NCBI GenBank assembly: GCA_017993055.1
Contig: JAGONM010000010.1
Coordinates: 44,626-108,625, forward strand
DNA length: 64,000 nt
Reading direction: 5' to 3'
Source: Armatimonadota bacterium
GTDB taxonomy: Bacteria > Armatimonadota > UBA5829 > DTJY01
Every line of letters begins with the position of its first letter. Position 1 is the stretch's first letter. Both the position numbers and the translations under genes were made by a program. Of the stretch, positions 1-7,868 are shown in pieces. The notes under the pieces were generated by a model. It made no database searches and was not told the origin of the DNA. It saw nothing but the letters and a program-made list of their open reading frames with translations.

Positions 1-248
1 GGCCGTATCGAATCGCCTGGGTGGTGTTTGTGATGGTCGGTTCCGTGGTAAAGCTACAATTGGTGTGGGATTTCGCCGACGCCGCCAACGCGCTGATGGC
101 GATCCCGAACCTGGTCGCGCTCGTTCTGTTGAGCGGAGTGGTGCTCGACGAGACGAAACGTTTTCTCTGGCACGGCTGCATTGACGACGAATGCGCCGAA
201 ACGATGCGCCGTGACGGAGTCGAGTCAGTCAGCGGGAGGTCGAAATGA
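1..248 (+). CDS. Sodium:alanine symporter (AGCS family), C-terminal fragment
   Basis: The reading frame is open from the window edge (first full codon at base 3) and ends at TGA 246-248. The visible part is the last membrane segment plus a short cytoplasmic tail. The stretch VWDFADAANALMAIPNL followed by a hydrophobic segment and ETKRFL matches the conserved last transmembrane region of AGCS alanine/glycine:cation symporters, which import small amino acids with Na+. The stop codon overlaps the ATG of the next gene (ATGA), so the two are probably translationally coupled. The 5' end lies outside the window. Confidence 0.8.
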   Translation, partial: PYRIAWVVFVMVGSVVKLQLVWDFADAANALMAIPNLVALVLLSGVVLDETKRFLWHGCIDDECAETMRRDGVESVSGRSK

Positions 249-2638
249 ACATCTGCTCGAAGATCGTCAACGTAGTCTGCCTGATAGGACTCTGTGCGGG
301 GACGCTCGCGGCGGCCGAGGTCGCGCCCGTCCGCGCGGTCGCCCAATGGGCAGCGAAGCCGCCGGTCATTGACGGCAAGCTGAGCGATTCCGCCTGGTCG
401 AAGGCGCGGGCGTATTCGGATTTCCGGGTCCTGTACTCGCGTGAGCAGGCGAAGGTCCAGACATTCGTCAAGGCGCTCGCCGACGGAGATGCGCTCTACT
501 TCGGCTTCCGTTGCGTGGAGCCCGGCGTCGGCCAGATCGTCGCGAAGCAGACGGAGCGCGACTCGCCGGTCTGGACCGACGACTGCGTGGAGGTGATCAT
601 TGACCCGACGAACGACCGCGAAGGGTTCGTCCACCTGATAGTCAACACCGCGGGAGTCCGTTACGACGCGGCGGGGACCGTGGCGTCCGACGGGTCATGG
701 CAGGAGAGCGCCGATTGGAACGGTGACTGGACGGCCGCCGCCTCTCTGGGCAAGGGTGAGTGGTACGCGGAGATCAGAGTGCCGCTCTCCGCTCTCGGCC
801 TGACGCGCTCGGAGAGCCCGACGATGGGCGTCAACTTTGCCCGGGAGCGCCTCGCGGGCGAGCGCGAACTCAGTTCCTGGTCGCCGGCATCGGACCAGTT
901 TGCGAACCCGGCGACTTACCGGGAACTCGTCGTGCCCGGGCCGGGCAACGACCACATCCTGGTGGGCCTGACCCTGCCCGAGTCGCTGTACATCGGAAAG
1001 CAGACCACGGATTTCACGATCGCCAACAAGTCCCGGTCGAGCAAGCGGCTCCGCTTCGTCTATCACGTCACCGGCACCGCGAACATGATCGGCAACACCG
1101 AGTACGCGTCGGTCCGCCGCGGAGGTGAGGCGCTCGGCTCGTTCGCGCTCGATATCGGGAGCCCCGGCGAGCTGAAGCTCGTCGCGCAGGTCGAGGACGC
1201 GGACGGCAACATCCTGTACTCGGCGGGCAGGCGCTACGGGGTACCCGCCCCTCTCACGCTCGAGGAGGGGCTCTACGCTGTGAACCACGGGAGGGCCGAG
1301 GCCTCGATCTCGGTCAATGTCGGGGCGGAGCAGTCCTCCGCGTCCGAGCTGCGGGTCTCCCTGCTCGCTGCCGGGTCCGACGAGCCCGTCGCCGCGCGCA
1401 CGATCAAGCCGCTGACGAACGGCCCGGTCACCGCGAGCTTCGACCTTTCGAGCAGGCCGGCGGGCAACTACCGGATCAGGGCGGACCTCGTGCAGGCCGG
1501 CAAGACTTACTACGCCCTCAAGAGCCGGGCCTTCCCGTTCGAGCCGAACGCCCCGGTGCGCTTCGACAAGGACGGCTTCCTGCTCGTGGACGGCAAGCCG
1601 TACTTCCCCGTCGGCATGTACACCCTTCAGGACGGCAGGGGCACGGACCACGACTCGGTGCTTCGCGAAGCGAGCGAGGCCGGGTTCAACACGACCGTCT
1701 TCTACGCGCTGACGAACGAGACCGTCATCCCGCTCATGGACGCCGCCCATCGGAACGGCATCAGGGCCTTCGTCTACCCGACCTCGCCGTTCAGCGTCGC
1801 CGGCGTGGAGAACACCCTCGCGAACGCGGGGAAGGACGTCTTCGCCAAGAAGGACCATCCCGCCCTGCTCGGCTGGTACATCGTTGACGAGCCGGAGGGC
1901 ATCGGCAAGGGCGCGGTGGACAAGACGCGCCTGCTATACCAGACCGTGCGCGAGGCCGACCCGAAGCACCCCTGCTCGCTCGTCATCATGAGCCCGGGGG
2001 CCGCCGCGAAGTACCGCGCGTGCACGGACATAATGTGGATTGACCCGTACCCGATCCCTCACGCTCCGGTCACCTTCGTCACCGATTCCGTGGCGGGGGC
2101 GGTGAAGAACGTCGAGAAGGACAAGCCCGTCTGGGTGATCCCGCAGGCCTTCGACTGGAACGTCTGGAAGACCGGCAAGGTGGACCAGGTGCACCGCCCG
2201 ACGAACGAGGAGGAGCGCTGCATGACCTACCTGGCGCTCGTCCACGGCGCGAAGGGGGTCATCTACTGGGCGCACACCGCGTCGAAGTACTACATCCGCG
2301 ACTACCCGGAGCACTGGGCATACATGAAGAAGCTCGCCGGCGAGATGCACGACCTGACGCCCGTCCTGCTCACGGTGAACGCGGACGTGAAGCCGGAGGT
2401 CTCGCCTAAGGACGCGCCGATTGACCTGATGGTGAAGCGGCTCGGGGGCGAGACGTATGTCTTCGCGGTCAACCACTCGGGCGAGGCGCAGTCGGTGACG
2501 TTCTCCCTGCCGGGGGTGACGGCGTCGGCCCCGGTGGAGGCGCTCTTCGAGTCGCGCTCCCTGTCGGCGAAGAGCGGCTCGTGGCAGGATCAGTTCAAAC
2601 CGCTCGAGGTGCACGTGTACAAGACGGCCTCACGGTAA
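245..2638 (+). CDS. Secreted CBM9-like / TIM-barrel glycoside-hydrolase-like protein
   Basis: A 797-aa protein with an N-terminal signal peptide (hydrophobic run about residues 8-24, ending LAAAEV). Residues about 30-225 look like a family-9 carbohydrate-binding domain (the PVIDGKLSDSAW opening, the DDCVEVIIDP strand). A beta-sandwich middle follows, and about residues 440-720 resemble a glycosidase-type TIM barrel: it starts with FLLVDGKPYFPVGMY and carries GWYIVDEPEG, where the Glu lies at a typical acid/base position. The end is a short beta domain. It starts on an ATG overlapping the symporter stop. The exact substrate cannot be read; a role in polysaccharide binding or breakdown outside the cell is an inference. 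Confidence 0.75.
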   Translation: MNICSKIVNVVCLIGLCAGTLAAAEVAPVRAVAQWAAKPPVIDGKLSDSAWSKARAYSDFRVLYSREQAKVQTFVKALADGDALYFGFRCVEPGVGQIVAKQTERDSPVWTDDCVEVIIDPTNDREGFVHLIVNTAGVRYDAAGTVASDGSWQESADWNGDWTAAASLGKGEWYAEIRVPLSALGLTRSESPTMGVNFARERLAGERELSSWSPASDQFANPATYRELVVPGPGNDHILVGLTLPESLYIGKQTTDFTIANKSRSSKRLRFVYHVTGTANMIGNTEYASVRRGGEALGSFALDIGSPGELKLVAQVEDADGNILYSAGRRYGVPAPLTLEEGLYAVNHGRAEASISVNVGAEQSSASELRVSLLAAGSDEPVAARTIKPLTNGPVTASFDLSSRPAGNYRIRADLVQAGKTYYALKSRAFPFEPNAPVRFDKDGFLLVDGKPYFPVGMYTLQDGRGTDHDSVLREASEAGFNTTVFYALTNETVIPLMDAAHRNGIRAFVYPTSPFSVAGVENTLANAGKDVFAKKDHPALLGWYIVDEPEGIGKGAVDKTRLLYQTVREADPKHPCSLVIMSPGAAAKYRACTDIMWIDPYPIPHAPVTFVTDSVAGAVKNVEKDKPVWVIPQAFDWNVWKTGKVDQVHRPTNEEERCMTYLALVHGAKGVIYWAHTASKYYIRDYPEHWAYMKKLAGEMHDLTPVLLTVNADVKPEVSPKDAPIDLMVKRLGGETYVFAVNHSGEAQSVTFSLPGVTASAPVEALFESRSLSAKSGSWQDQFKPLEVHVYKTASR

Positions 2639-2770
2639 CCGGCAGCCGGTCCCCTTGGCAAGGGGGACAGCCGGGACTCGCCGCGCACCCGCTCGCGTCA
2701 TCCTGAACTTGATTCAGGATCCAGGACCCCCGGATGGATGCCGGATCGAGTCCGGCATGACGGGGTGAGG
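2639..2770. repeat. Intergenic dispersed palindromic repeats
   Basis: Two repeat types lie between the CBM9 gene and the Rrf2 promoter. One is a palindrome built on CCCCTTGGCAAGGGGGACAG (about 2653-2673), seen again near 22205, 22735-22860 and 28770. The other is a CATCCTGAACTTGATTCAGGAT / GCCGGATCGAGTCCGGCATGAC double palindrome (about 2697-2766), a type recurring near 16863, 19286 and 22070. No gene is visible here. Confidence 0.7.
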
Positions 2771-2830
2771 CACCCGGTGACTGGCAGCCTCGATCGAGAG
2801 ACGGCCGCGAAAAAAAGTCTGCGAAAGATG

Positions 2831-2859
2831 TTGACAAAACGCAAGGATTCGGGTATAAG
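2831..2859 (+). promoter_or_regulatory. Sigma-70 promoter of the Rrf2 gene
   Basis: TTGACA (2831-2836), 17-bp spacer, TATAAG (2854-2859). The start codon is at 2897, giving a leader of about 30 nt. Confidence 0.75.
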
Positions 2860-2874
2860 AGTACCTGAATACTC
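2859..2874. promoter_or_regulatory. Putative Rrf2 operator (inverted repeat GAGTA-N6-TACTC)
   Basis: A perfect 5-bp inverted repeat, GAGTA CCTGAA TACTC, abuts the -10 box and covers the expected transcription start. A dimeric Rrf2 repressor bound here would block its own promoter. The assignment rests on position and symmetry only. Confidence 0.4.
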
Positions 2875-2896
2875 TAATCGCCCGGGGGATGCCCTG

Positions 2897-3328
2897 ATGA
2901 CTCCGAAGATGCTCCACATATCCGAGGCCGCCGCGCTGGCCCTGCACACGATGGCCGTGCTCGCCCGAAGTACCGACCGGCTTGCGTCCACCCACGAGAT
3001 CGCGGAGGAGCTGGCCGTGTCGGAGAACCACCTCGCGAAGGTGCGCCAGCAGCTCGCCCGCGCGGGTCTCGTGGAGGCCGTCCGGGGGCCGAGCGGCGGC
3101 TTCCGGCTGACGAGGCCTCCCTCCAAGACGAGCCTCATGGAAGTCTACGAGGCGATAGAGGGGCCGTATCACCCCAGCGACTGCCTGCTCGGGCGCCCCG
3201 CGTGCCGGGCTTCGCGGTGCGTGCTGGGAGGTCTGGTTCATTCGGTAAACGGGCAGGTACGGAAATACCTGGCCGAGACGACTCTCGCCCATCTGGCGAA
3301 AGCGTGCGAGTCCGATTCGCAGGAGTGA
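2897..3328 (+). CDS. Rrf2-family transcriptional regulator (NsrR/IscR-like)
   Basis: A 143-aa winged-helix regulator. The opening MLHISEAAALALHTMAVLAR, the recognition-helix region STHEIAEELAVSENHLAKV and the wing GPSGGFRLTRP are typical of Rrf2. Three cysteines follow in the C-terminal half (CLLGRPACRASRC, spacing C-x6-C-x4-C), where IscR and NsrR bind an Fe-S cluster. I chose ATG 2897 because it lies about 30 nt below a good promoter; longer upstream starts would fall in the promoter. It sits directly upstream of hcp, so a nitric-oxide- or redox-responsive repressor of hcp is the natural guess. Confidence 0.85.
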   Translation: MTPKMLHISEAAALALHTMAVLARSTDRLASTHEIAEELAVSENHLAKVRQQLARAGLVEAVRGPSGGFRLTRPPSKTSLMEVYEAIEGPYHPSDCLLGRPACRASRCVLGGLVHSVNGQVRKYLAETTLAHLAKACESDSQE

Positions 3329-3341
3329 AGCAACCGTGAGC

Positions 3342-3445
3342 CCTGAGTGCGCTTTCTGAAGCGTGTATCGAAGGGCGGCCTGATTGCACAAACATCGGCC
3401 GCATCCGACCGTCCTTCGATACACGTCCCAGAGGACGCACTCAGG
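3342..3445. repeat. Intergenic inverted repeat (arms 3342-3374 and 3413-3445)
   Basis: The left arm begins CCTGAGTGCG and ends GTGTATCGAAGG. The right arm is its imperfect reverse complement (CCTTCGATACAC through GCACTCAGG). It lies between the Rrf2 gene and hcp. A related arrangement is found near 22105-22180. It could fold into a long hairpin in the transcript, attenuating read-through into hcp, or be a dispersed mobile repeat. Confidence 0.6.
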
Positions 3446-3506
3446 ACCAGACGGTTTCGGCTCCGAACGTATCACGAACTCATCAACAGAAAGGATGATC
3501 GAACGA

Positions 3507-5135
3507 ATGGGAATGTTCTGCTACCAGTGCGAACAGACGGCGAAAGGGACGGGATGCACCGTCCAGGGGGTCTGCGGGAAGGACGAGACGACCGCGAGGC
3601 TCCAGGACCTTCTAGTGTACGCGGCGAAGGGCATCGGGATGTACGCGCACCGCGCCCGTCAGGCGGGAAGGTCCGCCGTCGAGATAGACCGCTTCGTGAT
3701 CGAGGCGCTGTTCACGACGGTCACCAATGTTGACTTCGACCCCGAGCGAGTGAAGGGCTTCCTCATGAAGGCCGCGGAAATGCGCGACAGGGCGAAGAAG
3801 CTCTGCGGCGATTCGTGCGAGGCCCTCGGCGGGCCGGCGGCGTGGGTGCCGGAGGCGACCATTGAGGGGCTGGCCGCTCAGGGCGCGCAGATCGGCATCG
3901 AGTCGCGCAAGGCCGCCAGGGGGGACGACGTCGTCGGCCTCCAGGAACTGATCACCTACGGGCTCAAGGGCGCGGCCGCATACGCCGACCACGCGCGCAT
4001 CCTCGGCCAGGAAGACGACGGCGTGTATGCAACCTTCCACGAGGCGCTCGACTTCCTGACGAAGCCGGACCCGACGGTTGACGAACTCACCGCCTGGGCG
4101 TTCAAGGTCGGCGAGATGAACCTGAAGGTGATGGAGCTGCTCGACGCCGCCAACACCGGCGGATACGGGCATCCCGAGCCGACCGCGGCTCACGTGACCC
4201 CGATCAAGGGCAAGGCGCTGCTCGTCTCCGGGCACGACCTGAAGGACCTCGAGCTGATCCTCCAACAGACCGAGGGTAAGGGCGTCAACGTGTACACTCA
4301 CGGCGAGATGCTCCCGGCGCTCGCATACCCGAAGCTGAAGGCCTACAAGCACCTCGTCGGCAACTACGGCACCGCGTGGCAGAACCAGCGCACGGAGTTC
4401 GACGAGTTCCCCGGCTCGATCGTGATGACGACCAACTGCATTCAGCGGCCGAGTGAGAGCTACAAGGGGCGGATCTTCACGACCGGGCTCGTCGCCTGGC
4501 CGGGCGTGACGCACATCGAGGACAAGGACTTCACCCCGGCTATCGAGGCCGCCCTGGCGGCCCCCGGGTTCACCGAGGACGCGCCGGAGAAGACGATCAT
4601 GATCGGCTTCGGGCGGAATGCCGTCATGAGCGTGGCGGGAACGGTCATCGAGGCGGTGAAGAGCGGGGCGATCCGCCACTTCTTCCTCGTCGGCGGCTGC
4701 GACGGAGCGAAGCCCGGACGCGACTACTACACCGAGTTCGTCGAGAAGACGCCGAAGGACACGGTCGTTCTGACGCTGGCGTGCGGCAAGTACCGGTTCA
4801 ACATGCTCGATCACGGCGACATCGGCGGGATCCCGAGGCTCCTCGACATCGGGCAGTGCAACGATGCCTACTCGGCGATCCAGATCGCGGTGGCGCTGGC
4901 CGGCGCGTTCGAGTGCGGCGTGAACGACCTGCCGCTCTCGATGATCCTGTCCTGGTACGAGCAGAAGGCGGTTGCGATCCTGCTGACGCTGCTGGCGCTC
5001 GGGATCAAGGACATCCGCCTCGGCCCGAGCCTCCCGGCGTTCGTGACTCCTCCGGTGCTGAACGTGCTCGTCGAGAAGTTCGGCATTGCGCCGATCACGA
5101 CCCCGGACGAGGACCTGGCGGCGATCCTGGGCTGA
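3507..5135 (+). CDS. hcp: Hybrid cluster protein / hydroxylamine reductase
   Basis: A 542-aa protein with the family's usual length. The N-terminal cysteines C5, C8, C17 and C23 ([11 protein letters not shown] start) are the [4Fe-4S] ligands of class I Hcp. Later cysteines and histidines that hold the hybrid Fe-S-O cluster are present in the C-terminal two thirds (for example [32 protein letters not shown]). Hcp reduces hydroxylamine or nitric oxide and serves nitrosative-stress defence in anaerobes. ATG 3507 was chosen because it matches the family start; AAAGG lies at 3490-3494. The adjacent Rrf2 regulator probably controls it. Confidence 0.93.
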   Translation: MGMFCYQCEQTAKGTGCTVQGVCGKDETTARLQDLLVYAAKGIGMYAHRARQAGRSAVEIDRFVIEALFTTVTNVDFDPERVKGFLMKAAEMRDRAKKLCGDSCEALGGPAAWVPEATIEGLAAQGAQIGIESRKAARGDDVVGLQELITYGLKGAAAYADHARILGQEDDGVYATFHEALDFLTKPDPTVDELTAWAFKVGEMNLKVMELLDAANTGGYGHPEPTAAHVTPIKGKALLVSGHDLKDLELILQQTEGKGVNVYTHGEMLPALAYPKLKAYKHLVGNYGTAWQNQRTEFDEFPGSIVMTTNCIQRPSESYKGRIFTTGLVAWPGVTHIEDKDFTPAIEAALAAPGFTEDAPEKTIMIGFGRNAVMSVAGTVIEAVKSGAIRHFFLVGGCDGAKPGRDYYTEFVEKTPKDTVVLTLACGKYRFNMLDHGDIGGIPRLLDIGQCNDAYSAIQIAVALAGAFECGVNDLPLSMILSWYEQKAVAILLTLLALGIKDIRLGPSLPAFVTPPVLNVLVEKFGIAPITTPDEDLAAILG

Positions 5136-5198
5136 CGTCGGATACCGGATGGTGTTGGGGCAGGAGTTGTACTCCTGCCCATTCTTCTTATCCCCTGG

Positions 5199-5562
5199 CG
5201 GTTGAAACCGCGGCAAGGACTGCACGAAGTCCACCTGCGTGGACTGGGGAGTCTAGTGTCCGCAGGGACACTTTGTGCCCTTGCAGCCGCGACTTCAGTC
5301 GCCCGGGCAGGAGCCATCTCTCCCGGCGGTTGAAACCGCGGCAAGGACTGCACGAAGTCCACCTGCGTGGACTGGGGAGTCAAGTGTCCGCAGGGACACT
5401 TCGTGCCTTTGGAGCCGCGACTTCAGTCGCCCGGTCGGCAGCCATCTCTCGCGGCGGTTGAAACCGCGGCAAGGACTGCACGAAGTCCACCTGCGTGGAC
5501 TGGGGAGTCAAGTGTCCGCAGGGACACTTCGTGCCTTTGGAGCCGCGACTTCAGTCGCCCGG
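5199..5562. repeat. Left array of three 128-bp hairpin repeats
   Basis: Units start at 5199, 5327 and 5455 (CGGTTGAAACCG), an exact 128-bp period. Each contains four hairpins in order: CGGTT-GA-AACCG, AGTCCAC-CTGC-GTGGACT, AAGTGTCC-GCAG-GGACACTT, and GCGACT-TC-AGTCGC. The two middle hairpins are enclosed by a GCACGAAG / CTTCGTGC stem. All three left units have GCAAGGACTGC after the first hairpin, unlike the right array. Confidence 0.9.
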
Positions 5563-5572
5563 TCTCGGGAGA

Positions 5573-6013
5573 CTACGGCGCCTCGATGCTCGGCACAGCC
5601 TCTTCCCAGGCCACTTCGAGGTCACGCTCCGTCGTGTGGTCACGGTGGTGCTGCTCCTGGTTCAGAACATAGGCCTTCACCCTTCTAACGTCCGATCTGG
5701 AGACGCTGAAGGCCCCGTATCCGCCCTGCCACTTGAGGAACTGCTCCGTGCCCTCCAGGTGGGTCACCAGATGCGAGGTTGATCCCTTCACCTGCTTCGC
5801 CAGTTGGGCTACCGTGATGATCGTCGGAATCCTCGTCAGCAGATGGACGTGGTCCTCGGTGCCGCCGACGGCGCCAACGTCCGCCTTGAGCTTCGCACAC
5901 TCAGCCTGGATTGCGGCGTAGACCAGGGGCTTGATCTCAGGGCCTAGCATCGGGATGCGGTCCCACGTGGACCAGACCAGGTGCAGGTATAGTTGAGTGA
6001 AAGGCCTGCGCAT
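5573..6013 (-). CDS. Y1 tyrosine transposase, IS200-like / REP-associated (RAYT)
   Basis: A 146-aa single-domain transposase of the Y1_Tnp fold. It opens with YLHLVWSTWDR and carries the HUH metal-binding motif in EDHVHLL (His-hydrophobic-His). The catalytic tyrosine is in VKAYVLNQEQHHRD near the C-terminus, after GGYGAFSVS. Such enzymes nick and join single-stranded DNA at hairpins. The repeats on both sides are built from hairpins and are its likely substrates. It appears intact. There is no TnpB partner, which fits a RAYT or minimal IS200 rather than IS605. Confidence 0.88.
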   Translation of the reverse strand: MRRPFTQLYLHLVWSTWDRIPMLGPEIKPLVYAAIQAECAKLKADVGAVGGTEDHVHLLTRIPTIITVAQLAKQVKGSTSHLVTHLEGTEQFLKWQGGYGAFSVSRSDVRRVKAYVLNQEQHHRDHTTERDLEVAWEEAVPSIEAP

Positions 6014-6086
6014 AGGGTTGCTCCATCATGGACAATATCGAATCAAGGTTAGTTGGGCCGTCCGGGGAGTCCTTCAAGGTGCACGG

Positions 6087-6451
6087 CGGTTGAAACCGCG
6101 GCGATTACTGCACGAAGTCCACCTGCGTGGACTGGGGCCTGCAGTGTCCGCAGGGACACTTCGTGCCTTTGTAGCCGCGACTTCAGTCGCCCGGTCGGCA
6201 GCCATCTCTCGCGGCGGTTGAAACCGCGGCGATTACTGCACGAAGTCCACCTGCGTGGACTGGGGAGTCAAGTGTCCGCAGGGACACTTCGTGCCCTTGT
6301 TGCCGCGACTTCAGTCGCCCGGGCAGGAGCCATCTCTCCCGACGGTTGAAACCGCGGCGATTACTGCACGAAGTCCACCTGCGTGGACTGGGGAGTCAAG
6401 TGTCCGCAGGGACACGTCGCGCCTTTGGAGCCGCGACTTCAGTCGCCCGGG
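6087..6451. repeat. Right array of three 128-bp hairpin repeats
   Basis: Units start at 6087, 6215 and 6343, again exactly 128 bp apart and in the same orientation as the left array. All three share GCGATTACTGC after the first hairpin, where the left units have GCAAGGACTGC, so units are more alike within an array than between arrays. Confidence 0.9.
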
Positions 6452-6505
6452 TACACAGGAATCCCCCGCTCCTCCGCCGAACCGGTCACTCAGAGGTAGA
6501 TCACC

Positions 6506-7579
6506 ATGCCTGATCGGCGCATCACCCTCATCGTGTTGTCGCTCGTCATTCTATCGTCCGTCGCCGCAGGGAAACCGATTCCGAAAGACGAGTATCTGGT
6601 CGGGGTCTACTACTTCGCCGGGTGGTGGAGGGACCTGCCGAACAAGTGGAACGTCGGCGGGAGGGACTGGCGCGCGGACTTCCCCGCCCGAGTGCCGACA
6701 CTCGGTGAATACAACACCCAGCTCACGATGAACCGTGAGATCATCGCCGCGTCCTCGCACGGAGTTGACTTCTTCCAGATCCTCTGGTACCCGCAGTCGG
6801 GCGAGCCGCACAAGCTCAACGAGGGCCTCCGCACGTTCATGGCCTCCCCGAACGCCCGGCGGATGGCGTTCACGATCGAGTTCGTCAACCACCCGCCGTT
6901 CGCACTCGACACCGACGCGAAGTGGGAGGCCGCCTGCCGGGAGTGGGCCGCCGCGATGAAGCACCCGAGCTACCTCCGCGTCGGTGGGCGGCCGGTGTTC
7001 AAGATCCACGGCGCGCACTTCTTCCTCCAGCAGAATGGGAACGACCCGGCGAGGGTGACCGCCCGGCTCGACGCCTTACGGCGCATTGCCAGGGAATCCG
7101 GCGTGCCGGCGCCGCTCATTGGCGGCGGAGTGATGTCCGGCCTGACGACCGGACAGGTAGTCTCCCCTTACGACTTCCTGACGACCTACATGGACATGCC
7201 GAACGTCCCGCAGAAGCCCGAGCCCTATCCCTACGAAGACCTGATCGAGCCGGCGCAGGACGCCTGGAAGGCATACGGCGAGAAGAGCGAGAAGCCCTAC
7301 GTGCCGTACGTGCCGTCGGGATGGGACCCGCGCCCGTGGAAGGACCCGCGGCCGTCGTTCGACCTGCCGAACCGCCTGCAGTGGACCGCCGCCCTGAAGA
7401 GCGTGAAGTCGGCGCTCGACACGTACCCGAAGCTCGGCTTTCCCATCGAAGGCGGGCGACAGAAGGCGCTGCTGATCTACGCATGGAACGAGTTCGGCGA
7501 GGGCGGGATCGTGGCTCCGACGAAGGGCGACGGGACGATGAAGCTGGAGGTCGTGAAGGCCGTATTCGGCAGCCGGTGA
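6506..7579 (+). CDS. Secreted GH99-like / WbsX-like protein
   Basis: A 357-aa protein with a signal peptide (residues 1-22) and a TIM-barrel body resembling GH99-like and WbsX-like domains. It opens with VGVYYFAGWW, has SHGVDFFQILWYP in the middle, and ends with LLIYAWNEFGEGG, the WNE-GEG signature near the C-terminus of this family. Members act on or help build mannose-containing glycans; the substrate here is unknown. The start has GAGGT 8 nt upstream. The right repeat array ends 54 bp before the gene. Confidence 0.78.
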   Translation: MPDRRITLIVLSLVILSSVAAGKPIPKDEYLVGVYYFAGWWRDLPNKWNVGGRDWRADFPARVPTLGEYNTQLTMNREIIAASSHGVDFFQILWYPQSGEPHKLNEGLRTFMASPNARRMAFTIEFVNHPPFALDTDAKWEAACREWAAAMKHPSYLRVGGRPVFKIHGAHFFLQQNGNDPARVTARLDALRRIARESGVPAPLIGGGVMSGLTTGQVVSPYDFLTTYMDMPNVPQKPEPYPYEDLIEPAQDAWKAYGEKSEKPYVPYVPSGWDPRPWKDPRPSFDLPNRLQWTAALKSVKSALDTYPKLGFPIEGGRQKALLIYAWNEFGEGGIVAPTKGDGTMKLEVVKAVFGSR

Positions 7580-7606
7580 TCAGCGGCCCGACGCCCAAAC
7601 GCAGCG

Positions 7607-7633
7607 AAGCCCGGCGGGTCGTCCGTCGGGCTT
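7607..7633. terminator. Hairpin between the GH99-like gene and tRNA-Val
   Basis: An 11-bp stem (AAGCCCGGCGG paired with CCGTCGGGCTT, one G-T pair) lies 27 bp past the GH99-like stop and just downstream of the minus-strand tRNA. T-runs are weak on both sides, so the terminator role is likely but not certain. Confidence 0.5.
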
Positions 7634-7645
7634 CTGCTCGAGTGG

Positions 7646-7717
7646 TGGGCGGTATTGGATTTGAACCAATGGCCTCTTCGGTGTCAACGAAGCGATCTCC
7701 CCCTGATCTAACCGCCC
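7646..7717 (-). tRNA. tRNA-Val (GAC)
   Basis: The minus strand folds as a full cloverleaf: acceptor GGGCGGT/ACCGCCC, D-arm GATC...GATC, anticodon arm CTTCG-TTGACAC-CGAAG with anticodon GAC, and T-arm ATTGG-TTCAAAT-CCAAT. The discriminator is A and CCA is not encoded. A consensus promoter lies just upstream. Confidence 0.93.
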
Positions 7718-7740
7718 ATGTACAGGTTCGAGGCAGGCGT

Positions 7741-7769
7741 ATTATACACGATTCCGCCCCACCTGTAAA
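7741..7769 (-). promoter_or_regulatory. Promoter of tRNA-Val
   Basis: On the minus strand: TTTACA (7769-7764), 17-bp spacer, TATAAT (7746-7741), 23 bp before the mature tRNA 5' end. Confidence 0.75.
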
Positions 7770-7868
7770 GTGGCGCAAAAACCCCAATCCTCGGTCCAAA
7801 CGACTGAAGGAAACGGCCGCCGCCGGCCCGAACAGGTTGATATACACTCCCTGGGAAAGCACACTGAA

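Larger units (their letters stand above)
5199..6451. mobile_element. RAYT-like element: Y1 transposase between two 3-unit repeat arrays
   Basis: A minus-strand Y1 transposase gene is flanked by two arrays of three 128-bp direct repeats in the same orientation. The left array ends about 11 bp past the transposase stop; the right one begins 74 bp upstream of its start. Diverged single copies of the same repeat lie at 13801-13934 and 33729-33838. This is the arrangement expected for a REP-associated tyrosine transposase and its repeats. Confidence 0.75.

Noticed and set aside
695..1858. Long minus-strand frames opposite the CBM9 gene and other genes (for example 3612-5234, 19449-21959, 46409-49105)
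   Set aside because: They are shadows of high-GC coding regions with Arg/Pro/Gly-rich composition and no family features.
5173..6450. Several overlapping plus-strand frames with similar protein sequence (LHEVHLRGLG)
   Set aside because: They are translations of the 128-bp repeats and have no independent support.
5199..6451. CRISPR array
   Set aside because: The direct repeats are 128 bp with almost no unique spacers and no cas genes; they are hairpin repeats around a transposase.
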